From assembly GCA_964459845.1 (NCBI GenBank), contig CAYWOC010000002.1, forward strand, positions 62,001 through 126,000: a stretch of 64,000 bases of DNA. Direction: 5' to 3'. Position 1 is the first letter of the stretch; each line of letters begins with the position of its first letter. Below, one piece after another: positions 18,284 through 27,347 of this stretch. Under the pieces are notes generated by a model. It saw nothing but the letters and a program-made list of their open reading frames with translations, did no database searches and had not been told where the DNA came from. A program made the position numbers and the translations under genes. The stretch is from CALZFJ01 sp964459845 (GTDB lineage: Bacteria; Bacteroidota; Bacteroidia; Bacteroidales; Muribaculaceae).

Positions 18284-18302
18284 CCATAAACGACCAACAA
18301 CT

Positions 18303-18590
18303 ATGGCAAGCAACCGACGATTTATTATGCGCACATTAGCTGTTATAGCTATAATTTTGGCGATTGTCTATATCATTATGCCTATCGACTTCGACGGACC
18401 TATGGTGGGAATCATTGATGACTTTTTCATCTTTATGGCAGCATTCTGCTTCTGCCAAAGCCAATTCATCAGCCCCTCTAAAATCAGTGCAAGACGCTCT
18501 TTGAGCATAATATCACTCATCTTCCTTATATTAGGTATTATTTGGGTCGGTGTACTGGCGTTCTCCCCTATACAAGATTGGGTAGCATAG
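18303..18590 (+). CDS. Small two-TM membrane protein, DUF1232-like
   Basis: 95 residues with hydrophobic segments at about 9-27 (MRTLAVIAIILAIVYIIM) and 68-87. Between the first of them and a short helix is PIDFDGPMVGIIDDFFIF, which resembles the P-D-x-P-x-x-G-x-D-D signature of the YkvA/DUF1232 family. The function is unknown. The stop codon lies inside the left arm of the terminator hairpin. Confidence 0.65.
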   Translation: MASNRRFIMRTLAVIAIILAIVYIIMPIDFDGPMVGIIDDFFIFMAAFCFCQSQFISPSKISARRSLSIISLIFLILGIIWVGVLAFSPIQDWVA

Positions 18591-18625
18591 CATATAACGC
18601 TGTGCCACCCAATCCGTTTTTCCGT
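18577..18625 (+). terminator. Terminator overlapping the end of the upstream gene
   Basis: ATTGGGT (18577-18583) pairs with ACCCAAT (18607-18613). Inner GCATAGC/GCTGTGC pairing extends the stem, and CCGTTTTTCCGTTT follows. It closes the plus-strand gene series against the converging bat operon. Confidence 0.78.
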
Positions 18626-18711
18626 TTGCTAAGATTGATATCCCACTCTCTTAGTGCAACAATGCATCGAGCCTACACCAAGAGTTCTGATATGCCATTA
18701 GTGTTTCGGAG

Positions 18712-19518
18712 CTAAATCTTCTCGACATTTCGGGCATTCACCCAAGCACGATGCTGCTCATCGGCTTTCACATCAAGCCATGTATCTTTCACACCCGATT
18801 GCGACGTATTTGTCAAAGAGTCCACTATCTCAACTTTCGTGCCTTCATTGAGCAGGAATGCCTCCTCGCTCTTATCCTTTGGAATGCGGGGCGATGTGCT
18901 GAGTGTCACAGATGGAACTGTAACTATGGCGTAATCATGACTCACTGCACTCGCATGTGTATAGAAAGCACACACATTTGCCAATATCGACAATATGAGC
19001 AGTATTCCTCCTCCAAAAAATCCTATTTTCCTTAGCGCGACAGCATCCATAAATATGTATATCAATATCGCCCCGACAAACAACAGGAAGCAAATCACGC
19101 CTAACCATCCCCATGTGTTTGACGATGTGCGTTTCACAAAACCGCCTATTGTGTCGCTGAAAAAGGTCGTGCCGCGATCCACCTTTAGCTGAATCTTGTC
19201 GTTCACAAATTCAAGGTTGGTTCGAGCATCATCATTGCTCGGGTCGAGCATAAGCGAACGTTCATAATACAATATAGCCTTGCCCATATTGCCCAAACGA
19301 TAATATGTGTTGCCCATATTATAATACAGCTCGCTCGATGTGCCATCGGCGGCGGCAGCCTCCTCATACAATTTTATCGCTTGGTTAAAATCATCCTTCT
19401 CGTATGCAGCATTAGCCTTTGCCACAAGCGACGAGACAGTGTTCTGTGCATCGGCATTGATATTGACCGATGCCACTACAAGCATCAATATTATTGATAG
19501 AATTGATTTCATATTCAT
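18712..19518 (-). CDS. batE: BatE: TPR and SH3-like membrane protein
   Basis: 268 residues: a signal peptide (residues 1-25, ending ADAQ), TPR repeats at about 30-110 (LVAKANAAYEKDDFNQAIKLYEEAA, ELYYNMGNTYYRLGNMGKAILYYERSL), two transmembrane segments near 137-190, and an SH3-like C-terminal domain (TLSTSPRIPKDKSEEAFLLNEGTKVEIVDSL..WLDVKADEQHRAWVNARNVE region). It is the last gene of the Bat operon, 3 bases after batD. Bat proteins were named for Bacteroides aerotolerance; the molecular role is unsettled. Confidence 0.9.
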   Translation of the reverse strand: MNMKSILSIILMLVVASVNINADAQNTVSSLVAKANAAYEKDDFNQAIKLYEEAAAADGTSSELYYNMGNTYYRLGNMGKAILYYERSLMLDPSNDDARTNLEFVNDKIQLKVDRGTTFFSDTIGGFVKRTSSNTWGWLGVICFLLFVGAILIYIFMDAVALRKIGFFGGGILLILSILANVCAFYTHASAVSHDYAIVTVPSVTLSTSPRIPKDKSEEAFLLNEGTKVEIVDSLTNTSQSGVKDTWLDVKADEQHRAWVNARNVEKI

Positions 19519-19521
19519 CTG

Positions 19522-21342
19522 TTAGGATTTTTTCCGTTTTGTATTCTCTAATTTATCCATCACATCACTTGCGGCATTGAACACCGTTTGAGTGTCGTTT
19601 CCGCTCAATTCGGGAGCATATTGTGCAAATTCGCATTTATTAAGCACATCCATAACAGCCGCTATGTCACTTTCCGCCACTCCATATTTAGCAAGTTCCG
19701 CCTCTATGTTCTCCTTGTTGAGTTCCGACACCTGTATGCCGAGTTTATCGCTCAGATATCCCCACAACGCTTTCAGCATCTCAGCATAGAACTTATTATT
19801 GTCGCCCGACTTCATATACTGCTGAGCCACACGCAGACGCTTCTTCGCCACCTTGTTTGCCCGCTTGGTCTTCATAAGCTGCATATCCGAGCGCGCTTTC
19901 AGTGTCTTCCGATAGTAGAACAATATTCCAGCAAAGATAAGCAACGGAATAATGTACCATAACCAGTAGCCTGATCCTTCCACAAAATATTCGTGTGTCT
20001 TCTGAAGTCTCAAATCGCCAACTTTTATGTGAAGTATGTCACGGTTTTTCTGCTCTATGCCTTTCTTGGCTGATGCAGGAGTGCCATTGCCTTTAGCCAC
20101 TGTCAATTCATACTTAGGAGTAGTGACAGTTACATATTTCTTGGTCGCTGGGTTGAAATATGTGAACTCAGTTCCTTGAATCTCATATTTACCTACAAAT
20201 TGCGGTATGAACGTATAGTCGATACTTGCCGTTCCGCTCACTGTATTGCCTGCCGGCTTTGCATTTACATTATTTTGTGGATCATACACATCAAATTGTG
20301 AGGGGAATCCTATCACTGGCGATTTCACATATTTTATGTTACCCGACCCTTTGATTATATACGAATATGTGGCAGCCTCATAGGTTTTCAGTACCTGTGG
20401 TTTGATTTGAGTAGTTACCGTAAAATTACCCACAGCCCCATTGAACGATGCCGGCTTTGGTGTCGGCAATGGAAGAATATTCACCGTGGCTGTATTTGAC
20501 TTCACTTTAAGTTGCTTCTCAACAGGCTGGCGCACGGTGCCAAACATTGTCCTATATGTGTCAAACTGAACCACAGTCACGTCGTAGGTTCCAGATGTGA
20601 TAGAGAGTTTCCCCGACTGCTGCGGAAACAATATGCACTTCTTCAGCTCCGCAACCATATAATTCTCGCCTCCCACTCGCTCCACTTGGTTCAAATTTGG
20701 TGATACAGGCAAGTCTTCTATCAAAAATCCATTGAACGATGGCTGAATGTTTGCTATAAACTGCGAAATCTGATATTTAGTGTATAGCTTTATCGTGCAT
20801 ACCACAGCTTCTTGCTCATATACATTCTCTTTCGACATGTTTATTCTCACAAACAAGTCTTTCGAGTCCACCTTCTTGTCCGACGACTGGGTGCTTGCAT
20901 CATCAAATTGCACACTCTGCTGCTGATGCTGACCGCTGGCAGAGCGGTCTGGCGGAAGAATCTCGATTGTGAATGGACGTGATGTGTAGCGTTTGCCGTT
21001 CACCATCACAGACGCAGCTCCCACTTTATATGTACCAGCCTTCACAGCCTTATACATCATTGTGTATTCCTGAGTGGAGCTGCTTGAGCTGACACCATTC
21101 ACCCACTGCTGGCTATACGACGATGACACAGCCGGTCCATATAACTTTGTCGCGCCACCCACTTCAGGAGCGGTGAAGCCGCTGCCCTCCGCATTACGCA
21201 ATGTATAGGAAATATTGAATTTATTTCCTTGCACCACCTGACGCGGATAATCCACCGACAACGACACTTGTGCCATTGCCTCTATTCCTCCTATCAGCAT
21301 CATTACCGATGCAAATAAAAACAATTTTATCGCTTTCGACAT
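19522..21342 (-). CDS. batD: BatD: oxygen tolerance family membrane protein
   Basis: 606 residues from the ATG whose complement ends at 21342; this start gives a proper signal peptide (MSKAIKLFLFASVMMLIGG...AMA), whereas a longer frame starts inside batC. The large periplasmic part consists of beta-sandwich-like repeats (VSLSVDYPRQVVQGNKFNISYTL; VRINMSKENVYEQEAVVCTI; VTTQIKPQVLKTYEAATYSYIIKG). One transmembrane helix lies near 475-495 (YWLWYIIPLLIFAGILFYYR), followed by a cytoplasmic helical tail. It fits the BatD family. It sits between batC and batE. Confidence 0.9.
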   Translation of the reverse strand: MSKAIKLFLFASVMMLIGGIEAMAQVSLSVDYPRQVVQGNKFNISYTLRNAEGSGFTAPEVGGATKLYGPAVSSSYSQQWVNGVSSSSSTQEYTMMYKAVKAGTYKVGAASVMVNGKRYTSRPFTIEILPPDRSASGQHQQQSVQFDDASTQSSDKKVDSKDLFVRINMSKENVYEQEAVVCTIKLYTKYQISQFIANIQPSFNGFLIEDLPVSPNLNQVERVGGENYMVAELKKCILFPQQSGKLSITSGTYDVTVVQFDTYRTMFGTVRQPVEKQLKVKSNTATVNILPLPTPKPASFNGAVGNFTVTTQIKPQVLKTYEAATYSYIIKGSGNIKYVKSPVIGFPSQFDVYDPQNNVNAKPAGNTVSGTASIDYTFIPQFVGKYEIQGTEFTYFNPATKKYVTVTTPKYELTVAKGNGTPASAKKGIEQKNRDILHIKVGDLRLQKTHEYFVEGSGYWLWYIIPLLIFAGILFYYRKTLKARSDMQLMKTKRANKVAKKRLRVAQQYMKSGDNNKFYAEMLKALWGYLSDKLGIQVSELNKENIEAELAKYGVAESDIAAVMDVLNKCEFAQYAPELSGNDTQTVFNAASDVMDKLENTKRKKS

Positions 21343-21367
21343 ATTTATATTGTTTGCATAAATCATT

Positions 21368-22186
21368 CTACCATAGATTTCCAGTCCTGCGGCGAGCATT
21401 TTGGTCTTCACGAGCCTTAGCTGCATTCACCTTCTGCTGCGTGCCTTTCTCGGCATCCTGCATCGCCTTCAAGATTTGCTCAGCATTATTCTCGCTCATC
21501 CCGTTCTGCTGCTTTTGCGGCTGATTTTGGTTTGGCTTGTTCTGCTGATTTTGTTGGTCTTGCTTATCTTTGTCTTTTTTGTCTTTATTTTGGTCGTTAT
21601 TCTGATTCTGGTCTTTATTCTGCTTGTCTTTATCCTTGTTTTTGTCCTTGTTCTGATCTTTGTTTTGCTGGTCCTGCTCCTGTTTCTTCTTTTGAGCCAA
21701 ACGAAGATTTTCGCGAGCCTGATCATCGTCAGGATTTCTGCGTAGCGCATTTTTATACATTTCTATGCTCTCAGCATAGTTCTGCTGGTTGAATGCCATA
21801 TTGCCCATATTATAATAAGCTCTCGACACAAGGTTCTTGTCGCTTGATGTCTTGACAAGGTTTTGCAACAGTTGAGAAGCTTTGGTCATAGGGCTGTTTT
21901 GATCCTTTGAATCGGCACTTCCGCCTTGCCGTATGTAGGACGATGCAAGGTTATAGTTCGCTACATCCGAATGTGGGTTATACTGTAGGGCGCGCTTATA
22001 CTCCGTTTCAGCTTCGGCATACCGCTTCTCATTGTATAGCTTGTTCCCCTTTCTTATGGCGTTTCTTTCTTTTCTGTTGCTTTCCACTGCCGGCTTAGCT
22101 CCATTCTGCGCCAATGCCGACACAGGCTGCATTGCGAAAAGCAGAGCCATCGCCATAGTTATTATCATGTATCTATTTCTTCTCAT
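21368..22186 (-). CDS. batC: BatC: TPR protein with low-complexity charged tail
   Basis: 272 residues from the ATG at 22186 (MRRNRYMIITMAMALLFAMQPVSALAQ signal peptide). TPR repeats cover about 45-155 (GNKLYNEKRYAEAETEYKRALQYNP; AYYNMGNMAFNQQNYAESIEMYKNALRRNP). The C-terminal third is almost entirely Gln, Asn, Lys and Asp, followed by a short PQKQQNGMSENNAEQILKAM segment. The tail is typical of BatC proteins. The start overlaps the batB end by 14 bases. Confidence 0.9.
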   Translation of the reverse strand: MRRNRYMIITMAMALLFAMQPVSALAQNGAKPAVESNRKERNAIRKGNKLYNEKRYAEAETEYKRALQYNPHSDVANYNLASSYIRQGGSADSKDQNSPMTKASQLLQNLVKTSSDKNLVSRAYYNMGNMAFNQQNYAESIEMYKNALRRNPDDDQARENLRLAQKKKQEQDQQNKDQNKDKNKDKDKQNKDQNQNNDQNKDKKDKDKQDQQNQQNKPNQNQPQKQQNGMSENNAEQILKAMQDAEKGTQQKVNAAKAREDQNARRRTGNLW

Positions 22187-23225
22187 CTTTCTTCTTGTCT
22201 TTTGTAAAGAAATTAATCTTGCGCAGCCACGAGTTTTTGCGTTCAAGAACAAACATATCCATTACCAAAAACACTAATGCAATCCACGCAAATACAGGGA
22301 ATTGCTCATCGTGTTGGGAATATACGACCTTTTGCAGATCAGCTTTTGCCAATTTTTTTAATTGGTCGTCGAGCTGCCCTACCGCATCTGGCGAATTGCC
22401 CGGCACATACATTCCGCCTCCGGCATCCGCAATCTCTTGAGCCATCTTCTCATTGAGGAATGTAGTGATGACATTGCCGTTGTCGTCTTTCATAAATCCT
22501 CCATTAGCCAATGGTATCGGAGATCCCTTCGTAGAGCCTTGACCTATCACGTTCACCTGCACACCTTTTTTGTGAGCTTCGCGCGCTGCCTCCACGGCAT
22601 CATCTTCATGGTTCTCGCCATCGGTAATTATTATGATTGACTTTTGTGATTTCTCATTGCCAGTGAACGAGTTCATCGCCAATTTTATTGCCGAGCCGAT
22701 TGCCGTACCCTGAGTAGGCACCATTTCCGTGTTAATGCTGTTCAAGAACATCTTGGCTGAAGTAAAGTCCGACGTTATAGGAAGCTGCGTATAGGCATTC
22801 CCGGCAAAAACGATAAGTCCCACCTTGTCGTTCTCAAACTTGTCGATAAGCTTTTCGAGCGTCAATTTCGATTTTTGCAGACGGCTTACGCCTTTAGGGT
22901 CGTCGGTAGCCGATGCATTCATTGAATTGGACACATCGAGTGCCACCATTACCTCTATGCCCCGCACTTGCACTGTCTGCTCCTTGGCTCCGGCACGAGG
23001 GCGCGCAAGCACTATTATTATCATCGACAATGCAAGCAGTTGCAGAGCCAATTTTATTCCATGCTTGTATTTCGACACGTCGGGCATCTGCTTTTCAAGA
23101 ATAGCAGGCTGCCCAAACTTTTTCAAGTTGCGAATGCGGGCGCGTCGTGCCAACAGATGTACTATTATCAATACGGGGATTAATAACAGCAAGTATAAAT
23201 ATTCTGGATTTGCAAAACTGAACAT
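22173..23225 (-). CDS. batB: BatB: von Willebrand A domain membrane protein
   Basis: 350 residues. Two N-terminal transmembrane helices (YLYLLLLIPVLIIVHLLA near 9-27; LALQLLALSMIIIVLARP near 55-72) precede a VWA domain with an intact MIDAS motif (VALDVSNSMNAS near 92, later a TQGTAIG threonine, and IIITDGENHEDD). A C-terminal transmembrane helix (FAWIALVFLVMDMFVLE) follows. It is paralogous to batA next door, and VWA-VWA pairing is the normal Bat arrangement. It is predicted to be in the inner membrane. Confidence 0.92.
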   Translation of the reverse strand: MFSFANPEYLYLLLLIPVLIIVHLLARRARIRNLKKFGQPAILEKQMPDVSKYKHGIKLALQLLALSMIIIVLARPRAGAKEQTVQVRGIEVMVALDVSNSMNASATDDPKGVSRLQKSKLTLEKLIDKFENDKVGLIVFAGNAYTQLPITSDFTSAKMFLNSINTEMVPTQGTAIGSAIKLAMNSFTGNEKSQKSIIIITDGENHEDDAVEAAREAHKKGVQVNVIGQGSTKGSPIPLANGGFMKDDNGNVITTFLNEKMAQEIADAGGGMYVPGNSPDAVGQLDDQLKKLAKADLQKVVYSQHDEQFPVFAWIALVFLVMDMFVLERKNSWLRKINFFTKDKKKDEKK

Positions 23226-23248
23226 AATTCTAATATCTTCTTTTTATT

Positions 23249-24241
23249 TTAAGGTATCTTTCTCAATACCGTGTAACGGGCGACGAAATCGGCAAGCACC
23301 AATACGAGCAGCATATATGCCCATGGCATATAATTGTCCTCGGTGTGGCTGAAGTTTCTGACATCCAATCGGGTCTTTTCAAGTTTGTCGATTTCCGAGA
23401 ACACCGATTTCAGGACATTCTTGTTGGTAGCACGGAAATATTTGCCGCCAGTGGCAGATGCTATAGAACGCAATGTGGGTTCATCGATGACCACAGGGAG
23501 CGACTGATATTCCATCTTTCCATAATAGTTGATGCCCACAGGATACAACGCATTTCCATTCTTGCCCACTCCGATTGTATATATCTTTATGCCATATTTC
23601 TTCGCAATCTCCGCAGCAGTGAGCGGTGCCACAACTCCTGTGTTGTTGGAGCCGTCGGTCAGCAGGATTATGCTCTTTGACTTTGCCTTGCCGTTCTTGA
23701 TACGGTTGATAGCAGTAGCGATACCATCGCCTATAGCTGTTCCGTCTTCAAGAACGCCTATTTTCATGTCTTGGATATAATTCATAAGCACGGCTTTATC
23801 CGATGTCAATGGCACCTGCGTGAAGCTCTCTCCGGCAAATATCACAAGCCCGATATTGTCGTTCTCTCTGCCCGACACGAATTTTGCAGCAACGTCTTTA
23901 GCCGCCTCAAATCTGTTTGGGCGGAAATCCTGCGCAAGCATACTTGTAGATACATCGAGCGAGATTATGATGTCGGTGCCCTCGGTCTCGGAAGTGGACC
24001 AACTGTCGAATGTCTGCGGACGGCACAATATTATTATCAAGCATCCCACAGATGCAAGACGCACTACAAACATAAAATGCCGCAAATAGTATTTCCACGA
24101 ATTGCCGACTTTGCTGAATGGAGATATTGTGGAAACCGACATCGTAGGGTTGGCATTACGGTTCTTCATCACATACCACACTATAAGCGGTATGTAAATC
24201 AAGAACAGCCACAGATAATATGGGTTGGCAAACTTTATCAT
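23249..24241 (-). CDS. batA: BatA: von Willebrand A domain membrane protein
   Basis: 330 residues with the same layout as BatB: N-terminal transmembrane helices (YLWLFLIYIPLIVWYVM; FVVRLASVGCLIIILCRP), a VWA domain with MIDAS residues (IISLDVSTSMLAQDF near 89, EDGTAIGDG, ILLTDGSNNTG), and a C-terminal helix (AYMLLVLVLADFVARYTVL). The start overlaps the upstream gene's stop by 4 bases, and batB begins 23 bases downstream. Confidence 0.93.
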   Translation of the reverse strand: MIKFANPYYLWLFLIYIPLIVWYVMKNRNANPTMSVSTISPFSKVGNSWKYYLRHFMFVVRLASVGCLIIILCRPQTFDSWSTSETEGTDIIISLDVSTSMLAQDFRPNRFEAAKDVAAKFVSGRENDNIGLVIFAGESFTQVPLTSDKAVLMNYIQDMKIGVLEDGTAIGDGIATAINRIKNGKAKSKSIILLTDGSNNTGVVAPLTAAEIAKKYGIKIYTIGVGKNGNALYPVGINYYGKMEYQSLPVVIDEPTLRSIASATGGKYFRATNKNVLKSVFSEIDKLEKTRLDVRNFSHTEDNYMPWAYMLLVLVLADFVARYTVLRKIP

Positions 24242-25257
24242 ACCTTTGCTCCTTCCTTTTTATCATCTTTTCCGCCAGTCTTCTCAGCCGCATTTCCGTC
24301 AGCCACATCTTCTACTACTGGTTCCGTAGGCTTTGTCTCATTCACGAAATGCACTGCACGCTGATATGCCACCTCATTGTCGTCGGGCAATGGTCGCACC
24401 TTTGCGAATTTCACGAAATCGGCTATCTCAAGAATCATACTCAACTGCTCGTTCACAGCTCGTGTCTCTTCATTCTTCTTCAGCACGTCCATAATCTGCG
24501 AAGATGTCATCTCCACCGCATTTATGTCGAAGCGGCGATAGATATACTTCCTCAATATATCGGTCAATGCCGTGTAGTATTCCTTGTCTTGACCAGATTG
24601 CCACAACTGGCGCTGCTTCAAGTTTTCGAGCGACATGATTGCCTCTTCGTATGGCGGAAGTTCCTTCTTCTGTGGCATCAGTGGTATTCGTCCCTTCTTT
24701 AGCCACTTGAAATATACAAACACGCTTATGGCCAAAACAAGCAGAACCAGCAGATAAATCCACCAATAGTCTGCAATAAACGAAGGCAAGAAATCCAGCA
24801 GTTTGAATGGCACTTCTGCCACAGGCTTATAGTCATGAACCGTAGTCATTGAATCGACTTTCACTGGCAGCACCTTCAATGTCACAGGGTTCGACTTGAA
24901 TGTATCCCGCCCTATCACATATTGTTGTGGCGGAATCATATACACTCCCGAATCAAATGACTGAATGATCAAGTCCCTGTTTATCTGGATTCTGTTGTTG
25001 CCCAAATCGGTAGTGTCTGCTTTGGGGCGGTCAGCCACCTCAACCATATCGGTGAGATTTGGTGCGCTTTCTCCCACAAAATGCCCCACAGCATTCTTGT
25101 CTTGCGACAACTCTATGTGCAAAGCCGTCTGCTTGCCCATCAACAGCACTGTCGAATCAAGTTTCGCCTTGATTATAACTGTGCCTTGAGCTTTTGCTCC
25201 GACAGCAAGGCCCAGCAACATCAGCATCGACGCAAATATGTTAATAATTTTTCTCAT
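24238..25257 (-). CDS. Bat-operon single-TM protein (DUF4381-like), function unknown
   Basis: 339 residues: a signal peptide (MRKIINIFASMLMLLGLAVGAKA), a periplasmic beta-rich domain to about 150, one transmembrane helix near 168-190 (YWWIYLLVLLVLAISVFVYF), then a cytoplasmic helical domain (YTALTDILRKYIYRRFDINAVEMTSSQI) and a charged low-complexity tail. This layout is regularly found between the DUF58 gene and batA in Bacteroidales. The cytoplasmic domain resembles the DUF4381 family. It overlaps batA by 4 bases. Confidence 0.75.
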   Translation of the reverse strand: MRKIINIFASMLMLLGLAVGAKAQGTVIIKAKLDSTVLLMGKQTALHIELSQDKNAVGHFVGESAPNLTDMVEVADRPKADTTDLGNNRIQINRDLIIQSFDSGVYMIPPQQYVIGRDTFKSNPVTLKVLPVKVDSMTTVHDYKPVAEVPFKLLDFLPSFIADYWWIYLLVLLVLAISVFVYFKWLKKGRIPLMPQKKELPPYEEAIMSLENLKQRQLWQSGQDKEYYTALTDILRKYIYRRFDINAVEMTSSQIMDVLKKNEETRAVNEQLSMILEIADFVKFAKVRPLPDDNEVAYQRAVHFVNETKPTEPVVEDVADGNAAEKTGGKDDKKEGAKV

Positions 25258-25294
25258 CTTTTATTTTACGACAAAAGGATGTCTAAAAATTCTC

Positions 25295-26170
25295 CTATCT
25301 CACTCCACGTTTCTTGAAAAGTGCCATAAGCGACTTGGCGTAATCCTCATCGGTAGCAACCGATGCCACATCCACGCTGCAACGCTGCAACGTCTCATTC
25401 ATCACAAGCTGACGCTCATACCACCACTTTTTGTACATGTTGCGCACTTTCGACGAGCCAGTATTTATCCATTTCTGTTCGCCAGTTTCGGAATCAAGCA
25501 CCTTCATCAGCCCGACATCGGGCAAAGTTGTCTCGCGCTTGTCATACACCTGAATGGCTGTCACATCATGTTTCCGGCTCGCTATCGACATCGATTTGTA
25601 ATAATCATGTCCGTCGATAAAGTCGGAAATCACAAATGTGGCACAACGTTTCTTTATCGCACTGGTGAGATACTCAAGCACCGTGTTTATATCAGTGCCT
25701 TTGCTCTCAGGCTTGAAATCAAGGAGTTCTCTTATTACGAGCAAGATGTGCTTCTTGCCTTTTTTCGGCGGTATGAATTTCTCCACCTTATCGGTAAAGA
25801 ATATCACGCCCACCTTGTCATTATTCTGTATTGCCGAAAAAGCGAGCGTGGCAGCAATCTCTGCCATCATCTCATTTTTCTCGACACCCACAGCACCGAA
25901 GTTCTTACTGCCCGACACATCTACAAGCAACATAACAGTGAGTTCGCGCTCCTCCTCATACACTTTCACATATGGGCGGTTGTGTCGAGCCGTAACATTC
26001 CAGTCAATGTCGCGAATATCGTCGCCATACTGATATTCACGCACCTCAGAGAATGTCATTCCGCGTCCTTTGAACGCCGAGTGATATTCACCTGCAAATA
26101 TATTTTGAGAAAGTCCTTTTGTCTTGATTTCAATCTTCCGGACTTTCTTTAATAATTCAGTTGAATCCAT
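25295..26170 (-). CDS. DUF58 protein of the MoxR-Bat operon
   Basis: 291 residues with the DUF58 signature (the GRGMTFSEVREYQYGDDIRDIDWNVTARHNRPYVK region at about 35-73) followed by a VWA-like core with a MIDAS-type sequence (MLLVDVSGSKNFG near 86). Proteins of this family are encoded directly after MoxR ATPases and are thought to be its partner or client. It is cytoplasmic, with no membrane segment. It lies 10 bases after moxR. Confidence 0.92.
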   Translation of the reverse strand: MDSTELLKKVRKIEIKTKGLSQNIFAGEYHSAFKGRGMTFSEVREYQYGDDIRDIDWNVTARHNRPYVKVYEEERELTVMLLVDVSGSKNFGAVGVEKNEMMAEIAATLAFSAIQNNDKVGVIFFTDKVEKFIPPKKGKKHILLVIRELLDFKPESKGTDINTVLEYLTSAIKKRCATFVISDFIDGHDYYKSMSIASRKHDVTAIQVYDKRETTLPDVGLMKVLDSETGEQKWINTGSSKVRNMYKKWWYERQLVMNETLQRCSVDVASVATDEDYAKSLMALFKKRGVR

Positions 26171-26180
26171 CTGCTTTCAA

Positions 26181-27176
26181 TTATGGAACTGCTATCTTGT
26201 CTAAGATTTCACTTACCACCTCGTCGGCACTGATATTGTTGGCTTCTGCCTCGTACGACAGACCGATACGGTGACGCATAACGTCGTGGCACACTGCACG
26301 CACATCTTCTGGAATCACATATCCGCGACCTTTAAGGAATGCATAGGCGCGTGACGCAAGCGCAAGGCTGATTGATGCACGAGGCGATGCTCCGAATGAT
26401 ATGATGCTCGTCAAGTCGTTCATTCCGTAGTCCGACGGGAAACGTGTGGCAAATACTATATCAACGATGTATCTCTCTATCTTCTCATCCACATATATTT
26501 GTTGAACTATGCCACGAGTCTCCACTATCTCGCGTGGAGAAATCAGTGCATTCACGGTCTTTTTCTCTGCCTTGATATTCTGGCGTATAATCTGCTTCTC
26601 CTCCTCTTTGTTTGGATAGCCTATCACAACTTTCATCAAGAAACGATCCACTTGGGCTTCAGGTAGCGGATAAGTACCTTCCTGCTCTATAGGGTTTTGT
26701 GTCGCAAGCACAAGGAATGGGTCATCAAGCTTGAATGTGTTCTCGCCGATTGTCACCTGGCGTTCCTGCATAGCCTCAAGCAGCGCACTCTGCACCTTGG
26801 CTGGGGCACGGTTGATTTCATCGGCAAGGACGAAGTTGGCAAATATTGGACCTTGTTTCACTTCAAATTTCTCCTTCTGCATACTATAAACCATTGTTCC
26901 GACCACATCGGCAGGAAGCAGGTCGGGAGTAAACTGTATTCTGCTATATTTTGCGTCGATTAGCGATGCCATAGTCTTTATGGCAAGTGTCTTTGCAAGA
27001 CCGGGAACACCTTCAAGCAGCACATGCCCATTTGCGAGCAGGGCTATAAGCAACGAATCCACCAGATGCTTTTGTCCCACGATGGTTTGATCCATTCCTT
27101 GTGTAATCATTCCCACAAAGTTGCTCTTACTTGCTATTAAATCATTCAATTCTCGAATGTTAACAGATTCACTCAT
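26181..27176 (-). CDS. moxR: MoxR-family AAA+ ATPase
   Basis: 331 residues. Walker A-like GVPGLAKTLAIK lies near 57, Walker B VLADEINRAPAKVQSALLEAM near 115, a sensor 1 region VLATQNPIEQEGTYPLPEAQVDRF near 153, and the C-terminal lid carries the ASPRASISLALASRAYAFLKGR motif. MoxR ATPases are chaperone-like and are thought to mature or activate the VWA proteins encoded downstream. It is the first gene of the eight-gene operon. A possible -7 box TAATTTTG is on the minus strand at 27249-27242. Confidence 0.95.
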   Translation of the reverse strand: MSESVNIRELNDLIASKSNFVGMITQGMDQTIVGQKHLVDSLLIALLANGHVLLEGVPGLAKTLAIKTMASLIDAKYSRIQFTPDLLPADVVGTMVYSMQKEKFEVKQGPIFANFVLADEINRAPAKVQSALLEAMQERQVTIGENTFKLDDPFLVLATQNPIEQEGTYPLPEAQVDRFLMKVVIGYPNKEEEKQIIRQNIKAEKKTVNALISPREIVETRGIVQQIYVDEKIERYIVDIVFATRFPSDYGMNDLTSIISFGASPRASISLALASRAYAFLKGRGYVIPEDVRAVCHDVMRHRIGLSYEAEANNISADEVVSEILDKIAVP

Positions 27177-27276
27177 AATCGTAATTTTATATTATTAGTG
27201 TTATTATTATTCAGTTTTTATATTGTCGTTTATCACTTCTGCAAAATTATCATTTTCACGCATAAAGGCATAAAGA

Positions 27277-27328
27277 AAGCACGTTAATTTATAATATTTT
27301 AAGTTAGAAATGTTAAATCAACGTGCTT
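27277..27328 (-). terminator. Inverted repeat between the HU-LysM gene and moxR
   Basis: The arms 27277-27290 and 27315-27328 (core AAGCACGTT / AACGTGCTT) pair over 14 positions with one mismatch and a 24-base loop. On the minus strand the stem is followed by TTCTTTATGCC. It probably terminates the HU-LysM transcript about 20 bases after its stop codon. Confidence 0.6.
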
Positions 27329-27347
27329 ATTCCATCAAATTCTCCGT

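Noticed and set aside
21401..21792. Hydrophobic Leu/Val-rich frames opposite batC
   Set aside because: They are the complement of the Gln/Asn/Lys/Asp low-complexity tail of BatC, and codon bias there produces long antisense frames by chance.
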